A DNA stretch of 41,300 nt from NCBI GenBank assembly GCA_001970955.1, contig MPUH01000657.1, forward strand, positions 1 through 41,300, in the 5' to 3' direction. Position numbers and translations under genes: made by a program. Origin of the DNA: Stentor coeruleus. Taxonomy: Eukaryota > Ciliophora > Heterotrichea > Heterotrichida > Stentoridae. The notes beneath the pieces were generated by a model, which was not told the DNA's origin, did not search any database, and saw only the letters and a program-made list of their open reading frames with translations. Positions 1-9,135 of this stretch are shown here, piece by piece; within the stretch, counting starts at the first letter, position 1, and the number at the start of each line of letters is the position of its first letter.

Positions 1-2
1 TG

Positions 3-47
3 CCTGAATATGTTATATATCCTTCGTATCAGCCTAATCCTTTATAG
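3..47 (+). CDS. Possible 3' end of a gene cut by the window edge
   Basis: The first bases read as 14 codons followed by TAG, giving a Pro/Tyr-rich tail that ends PSYQPNPL. The DNA after the stop turns G/T-rich, as it does after other plus-strand genes in this window. The piece is too short to identify, and the frame choice is a judgement; a chance open frame of this length is quite possible. Confidence 0.28.
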   Translation, partial: PEYVIYPSYQPNPL

Positions 48-787
48 TTCTATGATTATATTAAGTAGTTATATAGATGATTAAGATAGTATATTATAAT
101 ATATTATTATGAGGAATTTATGTTGGTGATAGATTAGCAGGGATGGGAAGATAGAATGAAAAGGAGGAGTTTAGGGTGTTGGGATTTAAGGGTACTGATA
201 TTTAGAGGTTTTTGGGAAATTGATGCTTTGATTTTGGATAGTTTTGAGTTTTGGATAAGAGGAGATTAGGAATTTCGCCTTTTAGTAAAAAAATTGGTGG
301 CTTGCTATATGTATGCAGTTAGCTCTGGATGGTAAAGAGTTTTTAAATTTAGAAATTTTTGAAAACTGCTGTTGGGGTTAAGATTTTGTTAATATATTTT
401 ATTAACAGTATTTTTGTTGATTAGTTAAAAATTATTAAAGAATGAAAAAGTTAAACTTCAATATAGTATATCTTCCTATTATGAACATTATAAGCAGCAT
501 AAAGTATAATCCCTAAATAATTAAATTTTAAAAGCAGCTTATTAAAATACCTGAAACATAAAAAATATATATTAGCAACCTATTAAAACAGATTAAAATA
601 CTTACATAACATAAAACTAAATTTTATTTTCACCTAAAAGCAATCAATTAAATTATTGAATATTTCGCACAACTCATAAAAAAAAACCCTCAATAATTGA
701 TATCTAATTGTTATAAAATCTAAAACTATTCAAACAATAAAAATCCTATATTTATTATTTTACCCACTTCATCATTTACAAAAATTA
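48..787. other. Intergenic, no gene seen
   Basis: The left half (about 120-400) is G/T-rich and the right half (440-787) is A/C-rich. This fits the 3' flank of a plus-strand gene meeting the 3' flank of the minus-strand TBC gene. No spliced or unspliced coding frame was found. Confidence 0.5.
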
Positions 788-1789
788 TTAATTACTTCTT
801 TTTGATACAAACTGTGCTTTGTCCAAATCAAAGTGTAGGTGAAGATATCTTATATAGTCTTCATCAATAACAATTTTAGAAACTTCATTCATCATTATTT
901 CCCATGTCAACCTTCGTCTACCATTATCAAGCAATAATAAAAAATCTTTCCATTCTTTTTGAGACTTGTGACATATTTTCAATGGCATTATAATATCAGC
1001 TAAATCATTTGCCCCTAGTAGTTGTTTTTCTAATCTTTTCAATATGTAAATTACGAATTTGTAAAAGAAAATCCAACCTTTTTGGAAAAAATTATCAAGA
1101 ACTGTGACCATTTCATTAGCTGGAACTACACTACCGAATAGAGAAAAGCACCATTCTGTTGCATACATTCTGCATTGGACATCGAATTGAGCAAAATGCC
1201 TATGAAGATTTGGTAACTGCTCTAAAGTTAAGAGTTGGATTATTTGACAATGTTTAGAAAGCCCAGGAAATGCAGGCAAATAAGTATCTCGAAGTTCATG
1301 TTTTTCCATAAGCCCAACAAAAATCCAAAAAGCATCAACTTCAGTACAATGCCATAATAAAGCAGCTACAACATAGTTCATACCTTGAACATACCCTAAA
1401 TTTGGATCATACTTACAATATGCGACTAATACTCTTCTTAAACTATCTTCACCTACTTTTGTGTTAAAATATACCTCATCAGGATAGGTTCTTTTCAAAT
1501 CTAATTCAATTTGCCTTACACTGTTGCTAAATTCCTGCAATTCTAGAGAACTTCTTAACAAATTGTGATAAACATCCTCAGCATCTCTAGGAAAATTCAA
1601 GTATTTCAACCATTCCTGGACCTTCCAACATGAAGTTATCTGAGATTTGGTAGAAAAGGTCAAATAACGTTTTAGAAAATGCAAACGCTGAAGTTCGCAG
1701 TCGCATTGCACAATGTGTTGAGAATTCAAATAACTTTTAGGATTCGGAGAATTCATTGGAGTACTCTCATTTGTCGAAAGACTTACCAT
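788..1789 (-). CDS. TBC-domain Rab GTPase-activating protein
   Basis: A 333-residue protein made mostly of one TBC domain (about residues 60-310). Both catalytic fingers of the family are visible: the arginine finger in IELDLKRT (Arg100, IxxDxxR motif) and the glutamine finger in GYVQGMN (Gln135). The later EWCFSLFG motif also fits. With both fingers intact the protein should stimulate GTP hydrolysis by a Rab through the dual-finger mechanism; which Rab cannot be told from sequence. It is short for the family and has no added PH, PTB or other domain. It ends in TAA. The next minus-strand gene stops only 36 bp upstream of its ATG, so its promoter must be very short or lie inside that neighbour. 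A Rab gene lies 4 kb away; a functional link is speculation. Confidence 0.88.
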   Translation of the reverse strand: MVSLSTNESTPMNSPNPKSYLNSQHIVQCDCELQRLHFLKRYLTFSTKSQITSCWKVQEWLKYLNFPRDAEDVYHNLLRSSLELQEFSNSVRQIELDLKRTYPDEVYFNTKVGEDSLRRVLVAYCKYDPNLGYVQGMNYVVAALLWHCTEVDAFWIFVGLMEKHELRDTYLPAFPGLSKHCQIIQLLTLEQLPNLHRHFAQFDVQCRMYATEWCFSLFGSVVPANEMVTVLDNFFQKGWIFFYKFVIYILKRLEKQLLGANDLADIIMPLKICHKSQKEWKDFLLLLDNGRRRLTWEIMMNEVSKIVIDEDYIRYLHLHFDLDKAQFVSKRSN

Positions 1790-1825
1790 TTCTTTATAAT
1801 ATTGAATATCAATAATTAAACTGAT

Positions 1826-3034
1826 TTATGCAAACTTAGTATTTGATCTACGAAGATTTTGCCTCATGCTATCTAACTGAGCAGCAGCAACATTAATCTG
1901 TGTTGCATATCTTTGTTCAACCCGTTCTTTAGTGAATTTATTTTTCTTTTCTGGCTTTGGGATTGATAATTTTGTTGATTTTATAAGCCAATTGTTGATG
2001 ATTCCAGCTTTAACTGCTTCTTGAAGATGTCTTTTGGATCTATTGTTGTCCATAGTGATAGTCATTTTCATTGCTAATTTACGCATTTCTTTTACTGAAT
2101 CATACATTTCAGCTTTTTTATGTTCTTTTGCTATAAGTTTAGCGAATAACTCCTCGTTTGGAAGAAGTGGTCCTCCACGATCAACGCATTCCTTCCAAGT
2201 TTTATAATTAATATATTTTACAGAATCATTGTTTTTAATAATCTCCTGGATTTTTTGATCGATTTTATTAGTCTCAAATAAGTTTAAATACGCTTTTGGT
2301 GACGGCAAAGGAGTACTTATTAATGAATTTACATTTGTTTTTGTTTTCTCAACAACCAATTTTCTTGGTGATATACATTTCGACTGCGGATGGTTATGAA
2401 ATCTTTTTAAAGACTCACATTCAGAAAGCTCATAACTTATAATTTCAGAAAAATACTTGACTTTATTGTGAACTATAAATACTACATCAATACTAGATAA
2501 ACGTAAACCTTCAGGCTTAAAATAAGAGTTTATAATAAATTTCAACTGTTCACAACTTGATCGTAAAGATATTGGCATTAAAGATGATGGGTCTTTTGTT
2601 GTTTGTATTAAAGTATAACCTGTTTTACTTGACCAGAAAATATGAAGAACTTCTGATGGAAAATAAGTTTTTTTTATTATACAGAATCCTTGTCCCCTGA
2701 ATGCTTCTGGGTCTTTTTTAAGGGTTTTTTGGCATTCGTGGACAGTGTTTAGAACTTGATCAAGACTTGTGGCAGTTAATTTTTGGTTTGGGGTTTTTAT
2801 TTCGACTCCTTTTAGGTTATCAAAAAGCCAATCAGTGATTGTTTCTATATAAGTTATGCAGAACTCAAAGACAATCAAACCATCACAATCATTATTGCAA
2901 ATAGTTGGTACTTTAGAATTAGATTCGAATATTAGAGTCTGCTGCACACGAAGTTTTATATTTTTGAACTGAGATAGAACTTTATATATGTTCAATTTTT
3001 GATACATTAATAATATGTTGACATTTACACCCAT
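1826..3034 (-). CDS. Unknown protein, 402 aa
   Basis: A clean 402-residue frame with normal composition (mixed hydrophobic and charged residues, scattered Cys and Trp), so it is probably a real gene, but I recognise no family. The first half looks globular (strands and helices, including FCIIKKTYFPSEVLHIFW). The middle (about 210-260) is Ser/Pro/Lys-rich and probably disordered. The last 130 residues are Lys-rich and helical with IINNWL and an Arg/Asn tail. The start at MGVNVNILLMYQ is the first ATG; Met10 is an alternative. The right flank is G/T-rich on the plus strand, as expected upstream of a minus-strand gene here, and carries a perfect 57-bp tandem duplication. Confidence 0.7.
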   Translation of the reverse strand: MGVNVNILLMYQKLNIYKVLSQFKNIKLRVQQTLIFESNSKVPTICNNDCDGLIVFEFCITYIETITDWLFDNLKGVEIKTPNQKLTATSLDQVLNTVHECQKTLKKDPEAFRGQGFCIIKKTYFPSEVLHIFWSSKTGYTLIQTTKDPSSLMPISLRSSCEQLKFIINSYFKPEGLRLSSIDVVFIVHNKVKYFSEIISYELSECESLKRFHNHPQSKCISPRKLVVEKTKTNVNSLISTPLPSPKAYLNLFETNKIDQKIQEIIKNNDSVKYINYKTWKECVDRGGPLLPNEELFAKLIAKEHKKAEMYDSVKEMRKLAMKMTITMDNNRSKRHLQEAVKAGIINNWLIKSTKLSIPKPEKKNKFTKERVEQRYATQINVAAAQLDSMRQNLRRSNTKFA

Positions 3035-3644
3035 GTATTTTAAAAAGATGCAATTTTGGATGCTTGAAATTAGTGCTTTAGTTGAGTAAAGCTTAAATTT
3101 AGAGTACTGGTATTTTTGTTTTTACTAAGGAGTAAATGTTGAGTAAAGCTTAAATTTAGAGTACTGGTATTTTTGTTTTTACTAAGGAGTAAATATATTA
3201 AATTAGTTTTTTGAAAAAACATATTAGTAGATGGAGCTAAATATTTAATATTTAAATGAATATATATACTTAAAAGATGTGTAAAGTTATAAAATAATCA
3301 CTTGCTTTTTAAAAAATCTTCAATTTAGTTATATAAAAATTATAGTTTTGCTAAAATACATCCATATTGATATAGCAAAAGAGTTGTCCACAATAAATTT
3401 TATACTCAGAAAATAATATGCCTAATTTTAAAGCTTATAAATTCAAAATAAATAAACTTTACTTAATGTTCAATCCAATCATATTTAGCTGTATTTCCTA
3501 ATCCATATTAAAAACATTATAAATCAATAAAACGCAATATTTTTTTCAATCTTTGCAAATCATCCTAAATAATCTATAGTAGATAATCTTTACTCTTCAA
3601 GAATGCCTAATCTTGTTATTTATCTTTTTTTTTCATCGATAAAA
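3035..3644. other. Divergent intergenic region
   Basis: This lies between a minus-strand start and a plus-strand start. The left part is G/T-rich and the right part A/C-rich, the usual skew reversal between divergent genes here. Apart from the 57-bp duplication no feature is seen. Confidence 0.5.
3081..3194. repeat. Perfect 57-bp tandem duplication
   Basis: Bases 3081-3137 are repeated without change at 3138-3194. It resembles the 58-bp and 59-bp exact duplications at 6057 and 35310 and the N-separated copies elsewhere, so an assembly origin is likely. Confidence 0.9.
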
Positions 3645-4229
3645 ATGAACTTTGAGTATATTGTATTACTTTTGCTTTATTTATGTCTACCTGTGCTAGG
3701 CCTTTCAGTAACATCTATATAGATAATACTCCTTGGTATATATTTCTATTATCAAAATCAATGCAGTCCAGAACTTGGGTAATAAAAATATAGTATCTGG
3801 GTAATTGCTTGGGGAATATTACTTGTAGTTACTTTATCAGCTATAATAATGAGGTCTATATTGACATCAAAGCGCCAATTAACTAAAAACCTTTCGTTAT
3901 TGACATTATTAGTTGCTATTCCAGGGACTATTATAGTTAACATATGGTCTCTTGTTGGAAATATCTTATTATATTTAGACTTTTATCACTGTCGATCATG
4001 TAAGAAAAATTTAGATCATTATGATGCATTTAAAGCCTATATATGTTTAATTAGTATAGCTAATATACTACTCCTCATATTGCTTATTTGGGTTTTTTAT
4101 AGGCTTGGCTCAAAAGTAGTTAAAAAATACAAGGACTGGAAAAATAGTAAAATCCCTCAGAATCATGAAAGTAAAGATAGCGCAAGGTTAGAATTAGATC
4201 AAATTATAACTAGCCAAATATCAAATTAG
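3645..4229 (+). CDS. Four-span membrane protein, two 15-nt introns
   Basis: The longest uninterrupted frame begins at 3849, but the protein clearly starts earlier. Exons are 3645-3707, 3723-3778 and 3794-4229; both introns (3708-3722 and 3779-3793) are 15 nt, begin GTAA and end ATATAG. The joined protein is 184 aa. Hydrophobic spans: residues 4-30 (start MNFEYIVLLLLYLC), about 39-59, about 70-96 and about 121-143, followed by a Lys-rich cytosolic-type tail. A short Cys-containing loop (FYHCRSCKKN) sits between spans 3 and 4. The topology recalls tetraspan proteins, but the CCG signature of tetraspanins is not seen, so I give no family. A/C-rich upstream and G/T-rich downstream flanks support these ends. 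Confidence 0.8.
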
Positions 4230-4671
4230 ATTAGTTTAAGAATACTTTAAAGAAAAATAGCATATTTGTAATGGTTGAAGTATGTAAGGTTTCACTAATG
4301 AATTTATTGAATATTGAATAATAAGGGTGAAATTATTGTGAGAAATTGGATATCAGATATTTATATTAAAATTTTAATAAATATAAGCATTTATTTCTAA
4401 TAATATTATAAGTATAACAGTGTAGTAATTATTATAAACACAAGAGAATTATTGTTAAAAACGGTACTTTTTTAAAATACACTAATTATTGTAATTAAAA
4501 GTTATCAATTGGTAAAAGATAATAAATTACATTCAGCATCAGAGTTTTCTATTACCATTTGATGAAAAAAATACAAATTATGATTTTTTCAGCTTTTATC
4601 AATATATTTATTACAATAAAAACAGAAATATTTTAGTTTAAAGTCCATAGTTTTATGATTAGGAAAAGAAA
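4230..4671. other. Intergenic, no gene seen
   Basis: AT-rich DNA between two plus-strand genes, moderately G/T-rich just after the stop at 4229. No frame, repeat or RNA gene was recognised. Confidence 0.5.
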
Positions 4672-5364
4672 ATGGATATTGCTTTAAGCAGTGTGGAAAA
4701 TGAACCAATTACCCCTTTGAGCAAAGATACTAGTCCTAAATTGTATAAAGACTCTGATATAAGTTCATCTAAGTTCTTTAGTCAGAATTCCCCAATACCA
4801 ACAGAAGATTTAATAATAAATGACAATATTGATTTTTTGTATATTGAAAGCAACTCACTCTCTAGCAACCTTACATTTAATTTAACTAAGACTGAAATTG
4901 CTTCTAATGTTTCATCGGTATTTCCAAGTTTCCGTGGGTCTAATATTTTTATGAACTCAGTCCCGCATTCTAATAATGAGTCTCTAAGTTTGAATAGAAA
5001 ATCTTATGAATCAGTAGAGCCAAGATCATTTTATGAAAGATACGATTCTAAATTACCCCTTTTAAAAATCCCGCAATTGAGTGTTGATATATACAGACAG
5101 AACTCTATTAAATCTCAACCTGATAGACAAAGTTTAAACGAGACTCCTCAATTAACCATAGGACTAACCATGAACGATAGCCCACCAAAAAGTGCTGTAC
5201 CAATAATAAACGAAGTCCCTGTTGATTTCGACATAAGCCAAGACTCCTCAATAAAACCTTCCGAAGACCAGCCTTTAAGCTTAAACAACACAAATCCTCC
5301 TTTAGAAATTATTCTCGACAAACAAAGTGTCTTTTGTTCTTGTGAATGGTGTAGTATTATCTAA
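4672..5364 (+). CDS. Unknown Ser/Asn/Pro-rich protein, 230 aa
   Basis: A 230-residue protein of low complexity, rich in Ser, Asn, Pro and Asp, most likely disordered along most of its length. No known domain is recognisable. The C-terminus is unusual: VFCSCEWCSII places three cysteines in six residues close to the end, which could be a palmitoylation or metal-binding cluster (inference). It ends in TAA only 27 bp before the stop codon of the minus-strand Rab gene, so the two 3' ends must overlap or nearly so. Confidence 0.6.
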   Translation: MDIALSSVENEPITPLSKDTSPKLYKDSDISSSKFFSQNSPIPTEDLIINDNIDFLYIESNSLSSNLTFNLTKTEIASNVSSVFPSFRGSNIFMNSVPHSNNESLSLNRKSYESVEPRSFYERYDSKLPLLKIPQLSVDIYRQNSIKSQPDRQSLNETPQLTIGLTMNDSPPKSAVPIINEVPVDFDISQDSSIKPSEDQPLSLNNTNPPLEIILDKQSVFCSCEWCSII

Positions 5365-5391
5365 CCTATTACGTCATAATTAATTAACCCT

Positions 5392-5997
5392 TTACTCACT
5401 CCCACAACATCCTCGTCTTTTATTCCCTTCTCCAACTCTAATCCCAGTATGTTCTTTAGCCATGTCAATATCCCCATTTTCAATTTTCTTCATTATTTCA
5501 GTAGCACTTCTAACAAACACACTTTCTACATTAACCCCAGTAAGCGCACTAGCTTCAGAAAAAAGCATCTCATTGTTTATAGCAAACTCTAAAGCTTCTT
5601 CAGGTTTAACAACTCTATGTGTAGCTAAATCTAGTTTATTCCCAACAAGGACAATAGAAAACTTATGTGAAGATTGTTCTTTAAGTTCATTTAACCATCT
5701 GTATATATTGATAAAACTATCTTTGTTTGTTATATCGTACATTATTATCACACCTACAGCACCACGATAATATGAACGGGCTATTGAACGGAAGTTTTCT
5801 TGACCAGCTGTATCCCAGATTTGGATTTTTATAAGGGTTTTACCTATTCTTATGATTTTACTACCGAACTCCACGCCAATTGTCACGTCGTGGTCTGCTC
5901 TGAATCGATTGTCTGTAAACCTTAGCATAAAGCATGATTTCCCTACACAGGAATCCCCAACTATAATATATTTAAAAACATAAGAGCAATTATCCAT
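5392..5997 (-). CDS. Rab-family small GTPase (Rab2/4/14-like)
   Basis: A 201-residue small GTPase acting in membrane traffic. All nucleotide-binding motifs are present: P-loop GDSCVGKS (14-21), switch-I Thr39, WDTAGQE (61-67), NKLD (120-123) and EASA in place of the usual ETSA. Rab signatures IGVEF, the tyrosine pair in YYRGAVG and YDIT are also present. The N-terminal YVFKYIIVGD and the TIGVEFG stretch resemble the Rab2/Rab4/Rab14 group, but I cannot choose between them. The C-terminus ends CCGSE, a double-cysteine motif of the CCxxx kind suited to geranylgeranylation; this lacks the terminal CC or CXC of animal Rab2 and Rab14. It is convergent with the 4672 gene. Confidence 0.93.
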   Translation of the reverse strand: MDNCSYVFKYIIVGDSCVGKSCFMLRFTDNRFRADHDVTIGVEFGSKIIRIGKTLIKIQIWDTAGQENFRSIARSYYRGAVGVIIMYDITNKDSFINIYRWLNELKEQSSHKFSIVLVGNKLDLATHRVVKPEEALEFAINNEMLFSEASALTGVNVESVFVRSATEIMKKIENGDIDMAKEHTGIRVGEGNKRRGCCGSE

Positions 5998-6410
5998 TAT
6001 ATTGATTGATTTGATGTATAAGATTTTAGATTATGGTTGAAAAGACTATGGTATGATTGAAAGTTGGCGAATTTTTTGGGATTGTTTTGGATTAAGAATT
6101 TTTGATTTGAAATTTTGAAAGTTGGCGAATTTTTTGGGATTGTTTTGGATTAAGAATTTTTGATTTGAAATTTTGATGGGGTTTTTTGGAGTTTCCTTTC
6201 GGTTTTGGGGGTTTGGATTTCGATGCTTGGGATGGTGATGATTTTTTATTTGGAGGCTTTGAAGGTATTAATAAAAATATAGGAAGTTTTGTTTAGTTTA
6301 TTAGAATTTTTTTTATGGGCAGGGTGAGTAATATTTTTGGTTTGTTGAAAACTTTATCAAGTTTAAGGTAGGTTTATTATGAGTTTTAAAGATTTTTATT
6401 TTGTTGTTAC
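5998..6410. other. Upstream flank of the Rab gene
   Basis: G/T-rich on the plus strand, as upstream of other minus-strand genes. It contains a perfect 58-bp tandem duplication (6057-6172). No standard-code gene was found. Confidence 0.5.
6057..6172. repeat. Perfect 58-bp tandem duplication
   Basis: Bases 6057-6114 are repeated exactly at 6115-6172, directly upstream of the Rab gene. Unit length nearly equals the 57-bp and 59-bp exact duplications at 3081 and 35310. Confidence 0.9.
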
Positions 6411-6905
6411 TTCCCAAAACATCAATCTATTGCAAAATTATCGGTTGATAATAATATCCTATAATATTTGTGCTATAGAAATCATTTTAAAGCAAACATA
6501 AGCTTCGTCTTCATTATACCAACAGGATTCATACATTTATGCACTCTTTAGAGAAGTTTTATCTAAAATGCATTCACCAATTTATACAAGGAAATTCTTA
6601 GCAAGCAATCTTATATTCCAAGAATTTTTTTACCCTTCTTAGTATCTAATGCACTGGAAATTGAAGTAAACATATAAGAATATTTATACTTAAAATTCCT
6701 ATTTAAACATACAATTACTGAGAATAATCACTTTTACAACTATGCATTCCTACCAGAGTTAACTTTTCTAGAAGTAGATCTTTCCAATGAAAAATTTGAA
6801 TAGAAGCTTAATAGATATCTAAAAGCAGAATAAAAAATCAAAGAACTTTATGGAAATCATGAAACCAAAATCGGACAAAAAGAAAACTTAATTTCATACA
6901 GATGA
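6411..6905 (+). other. Coding-like frame if TAA/TAG are Gln (island A)
   Basis: Read from 6411 in the frame that ends with TGA at 6903, this stretch has no in-frame TGA over 164 codons but six in-frame TAA/TAG (6462, 6549, 6564, 6675, 6801, 6831). All six TGA triplets lying inside it fall in one phase, with T as third codon base (codon ending T followed by GAN). G occurs about 29 times at first codon positions against 14 and 10 at second and third. The translation with Gln is ordinary-looking, for example FLPELTFLEVDLSNEKFE. An ATG at 6315 is in the same frame. I do not recognise the protein. It could be a decayed gene, or a gene written in a code with TAA/TAG as Gln. Confidence 0.5.
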
Positions 6906-7290
6906 CAGGCTCACATATGGTGAACGCTAAAAACTTAATCATAATTTTAATCATAGACTCTTTGGCTGAATATAAACAGCATGCCTCAACAAAAGGTAGT
7001 ATAATTTATTCGATAGTGATTTTTTATCAAAATTATTCCAGCTAAGAAATCATTACCCTATCCCTACAACATTTTTTTTATAGCATATTCTCATTAAACT
7101 TTCCTTCAAAAGTAATTGGAATACTCTTAATCATATTCTATGTCTAGTGGTAAATCCTAGTCAGAAAAATCAATAAAGAATATTCAAGCAATCCTAATAT
7201 CAACGTTTTAATCTAAAAAAAATATCAACAGATTATTACAGACTAGCAATCTAAGCAAAAAAAATTTCAAATTTTTAGTTTGCAATTCAA

Positions 7291-7407
7291 TGACATTCTA
7301 AAGCAAATTATGCTTTTTTTTTAAGCACTGTCAATAAATTTACTAAAANTGACATTCTAAAGCAAATTATGCTTTTTTTTTAAGCACTGTCAATAAATTT
7401 ACTAAAA
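7291..7407. repeat. 58-bp direct repeat around a single N
   Basis: Bases 7291-7348 and 7350-7407 are identical and separated by one N at 7349. This is what results when two overlapping contig ends are joined without merging the overlap. Confidence 0.9.
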
Positions 7408-7577
7408 GCTTAAGCTTGTTAATATGCAATTCAGATTTTGGATACAATAATTATTTACTATTGAATTCAAGGTAAAATTTCATCTTTCGATAAGATTTAA
7501 GAATTAAATATACTAAAGCAAACAATACTATCAAGAAGATTTTAAATTGTAGCATGCTTGACAAAATTTTGGATACT

Positions 7578-7657
7578 ATGATAAAACTTTAATAGCAACT
7601 TTTATCACAGCATTACAATGATAAAACTTTAACAGGAACTTTTATCACAGCATTACA
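7578..7657. repeat. 40-bp imperfect tandem duplication
   Basis: Two 40-bp copies (7578-7617 and 7618-7657) differ at two positions within AATAGCAAC/AACAGGAAC. Unlike the exact copies elsewhere, the differences suggest a true, older duplication. Confidence 0.75.
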
Positions 7658-7960
7658 AATGATAATGTTAAATTTACGATGAAATAAAATCTTAAAATTC
7701 AAAAATTGTTTCTATTCTAAAATTTAAAGCTTTAACTTAAGCTTAGCAAAACTGATTGAAAATAAATCAGCCTATACCTAACCGATTTAAAGTCTGCATC
7801 TAGTAATAGTGTTTTATTTGTAGTGTATTAGACAAAATGATCTGAATAAATAAAAATTTAGTTTTGTATCTATAATAGTTCTTTATATGCTTATAACAGT
7901 AGCGTTCGTGAAATCTTGATGCTGATATAAATGAACTGTTGATAAATTAATATAATCTGA

Positions 7961-8535
7961 ATTTATGATTATAACATTTACATAGTCATTGGCATAGTTT
8001 ATAGGAATCCGTGCGGGCTTTATTTAGATAGTAATGATCATAAAATAGAAACTTTTCTTAGAGTTCTCAAAATATCAATACTCCCAGTCTAAATTTCCGT
8101 ATTTGACTTGTACCAATCCATTCCTTATCTGAACTTATTTAATAATCTAAAGGAATTATCGATTGCAACCTCAAATAAATAGACAAAAAATGTTTCCATC
8201 ATTTCTTAAAACCATGCATTTGTTAATGCTATTGTCCAACATCAGTTATCTTTACAAACATGTAACCCTTATTTCTTAAAATTTTCTACGCATTATTGAT
8301 AAACTGAAAAGTTTGAACTCATTCTTATTTGCACAATTGAAAATAAGCACCTAATGATACTATTTATTACCGGTTTTATAGATATTAAAAGCTTTAAAGA
8401 CATATTTGATATGTATTAACTGAATTTACATCTAAATTTCTATGCTATCATTAATCGATAACCCTTGCTAAAATAATAACTTTCAAAATCTTCCCTATTA
8501 TTTACTTAAAAAAATCTCTATTTCTATCTATGATA
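7961..8535 (+). other. Coding-like frame if TAA/TAG are Gln (island B)
   Basis: From 7961 to the TGA at 8297 the frame is open except for TAA/TAG (8090, 8180, 8207). The same frame continues in a protein-like way past that TGA to about 8535. G is enriched at first codon positions (about 27, against 12 and 16), and of 11 TGA triplets seven have T as third codon base, three lie in the other phase and one is in frame. The reading with Gln includes SIPYLNLFNNLKELSIATS, which recalls a leucine-rich repeat. The evidence is weaker than for islands A and C because of the in-frame TGA. Confidence 0.35.
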
Positions 8536-9135
8536 CTTTTAGAATTATCCTGCAACTATATTAATTAAAAATTTACCAAAAACAGTTAATCAGTTAGCAG
8601 ATATTAAAATTTGTGTCAATATAAAATCAAATTGTACTTATATTCTGATTTTCTATAGATTCTATTAGTGATAAATAAAAATATCCTTCAAGATAATCTT
8701 AACAATCTTTCTGCTGATGTAAAGAAAGTAAAATAATTAGAAAAATACACGATTTTACAAATCATGATTAATATATTATATAGATGGATTGAGCATTTTT
8801 TTCTGACAGTTATGATAGGAATTAGTGATATCATGATAGTTATGACTATTGTTTATAGATTGGCTATGTGGATATATATAAGAATCAAAAATTCAGTTTT
8901 AAGAAAATTTGAGATATTTTTGATTAAAATACTTTGATACTTTGAGCTGATTTTTGATGTTATTGGAATTAGATATTTTGCAAATAAAGTCTACTTACGA
9001 TCTACAATGCTTTGGATCAATAATACTATATAAAATCTATTTATATTATATCTAGAAATGATATAATAGTCTGAATTTGATTTCACCATATTTACCAAGC
9101 TTAATTTTGGTAGCCGTTTAATATTTATAATAATT

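Larger units (their letters stand above)
6906..9135. other. Long region without standard-code genes
   Basis: Apart from island B (7961-8535) this holds no supportable gene. Between 6906 and 7290 and between 8500 and 8770 several frames look protein-like with TAA/TAG as Gln, but they change frame repeatedly and the phase test is inconclusive. It also carries an N join (7349), a 40-bp imperfect duplication (7578) and a G/T-rich stretch (8770-8990), which in this window usually follows a plus-strand gene. Confidence 0.4.

Noticed and set aside
6178-6200. GGGGTTTT-like run as internal telomere
   Set aside because: No tandem array; it is ordinary G/T-rich spacer.
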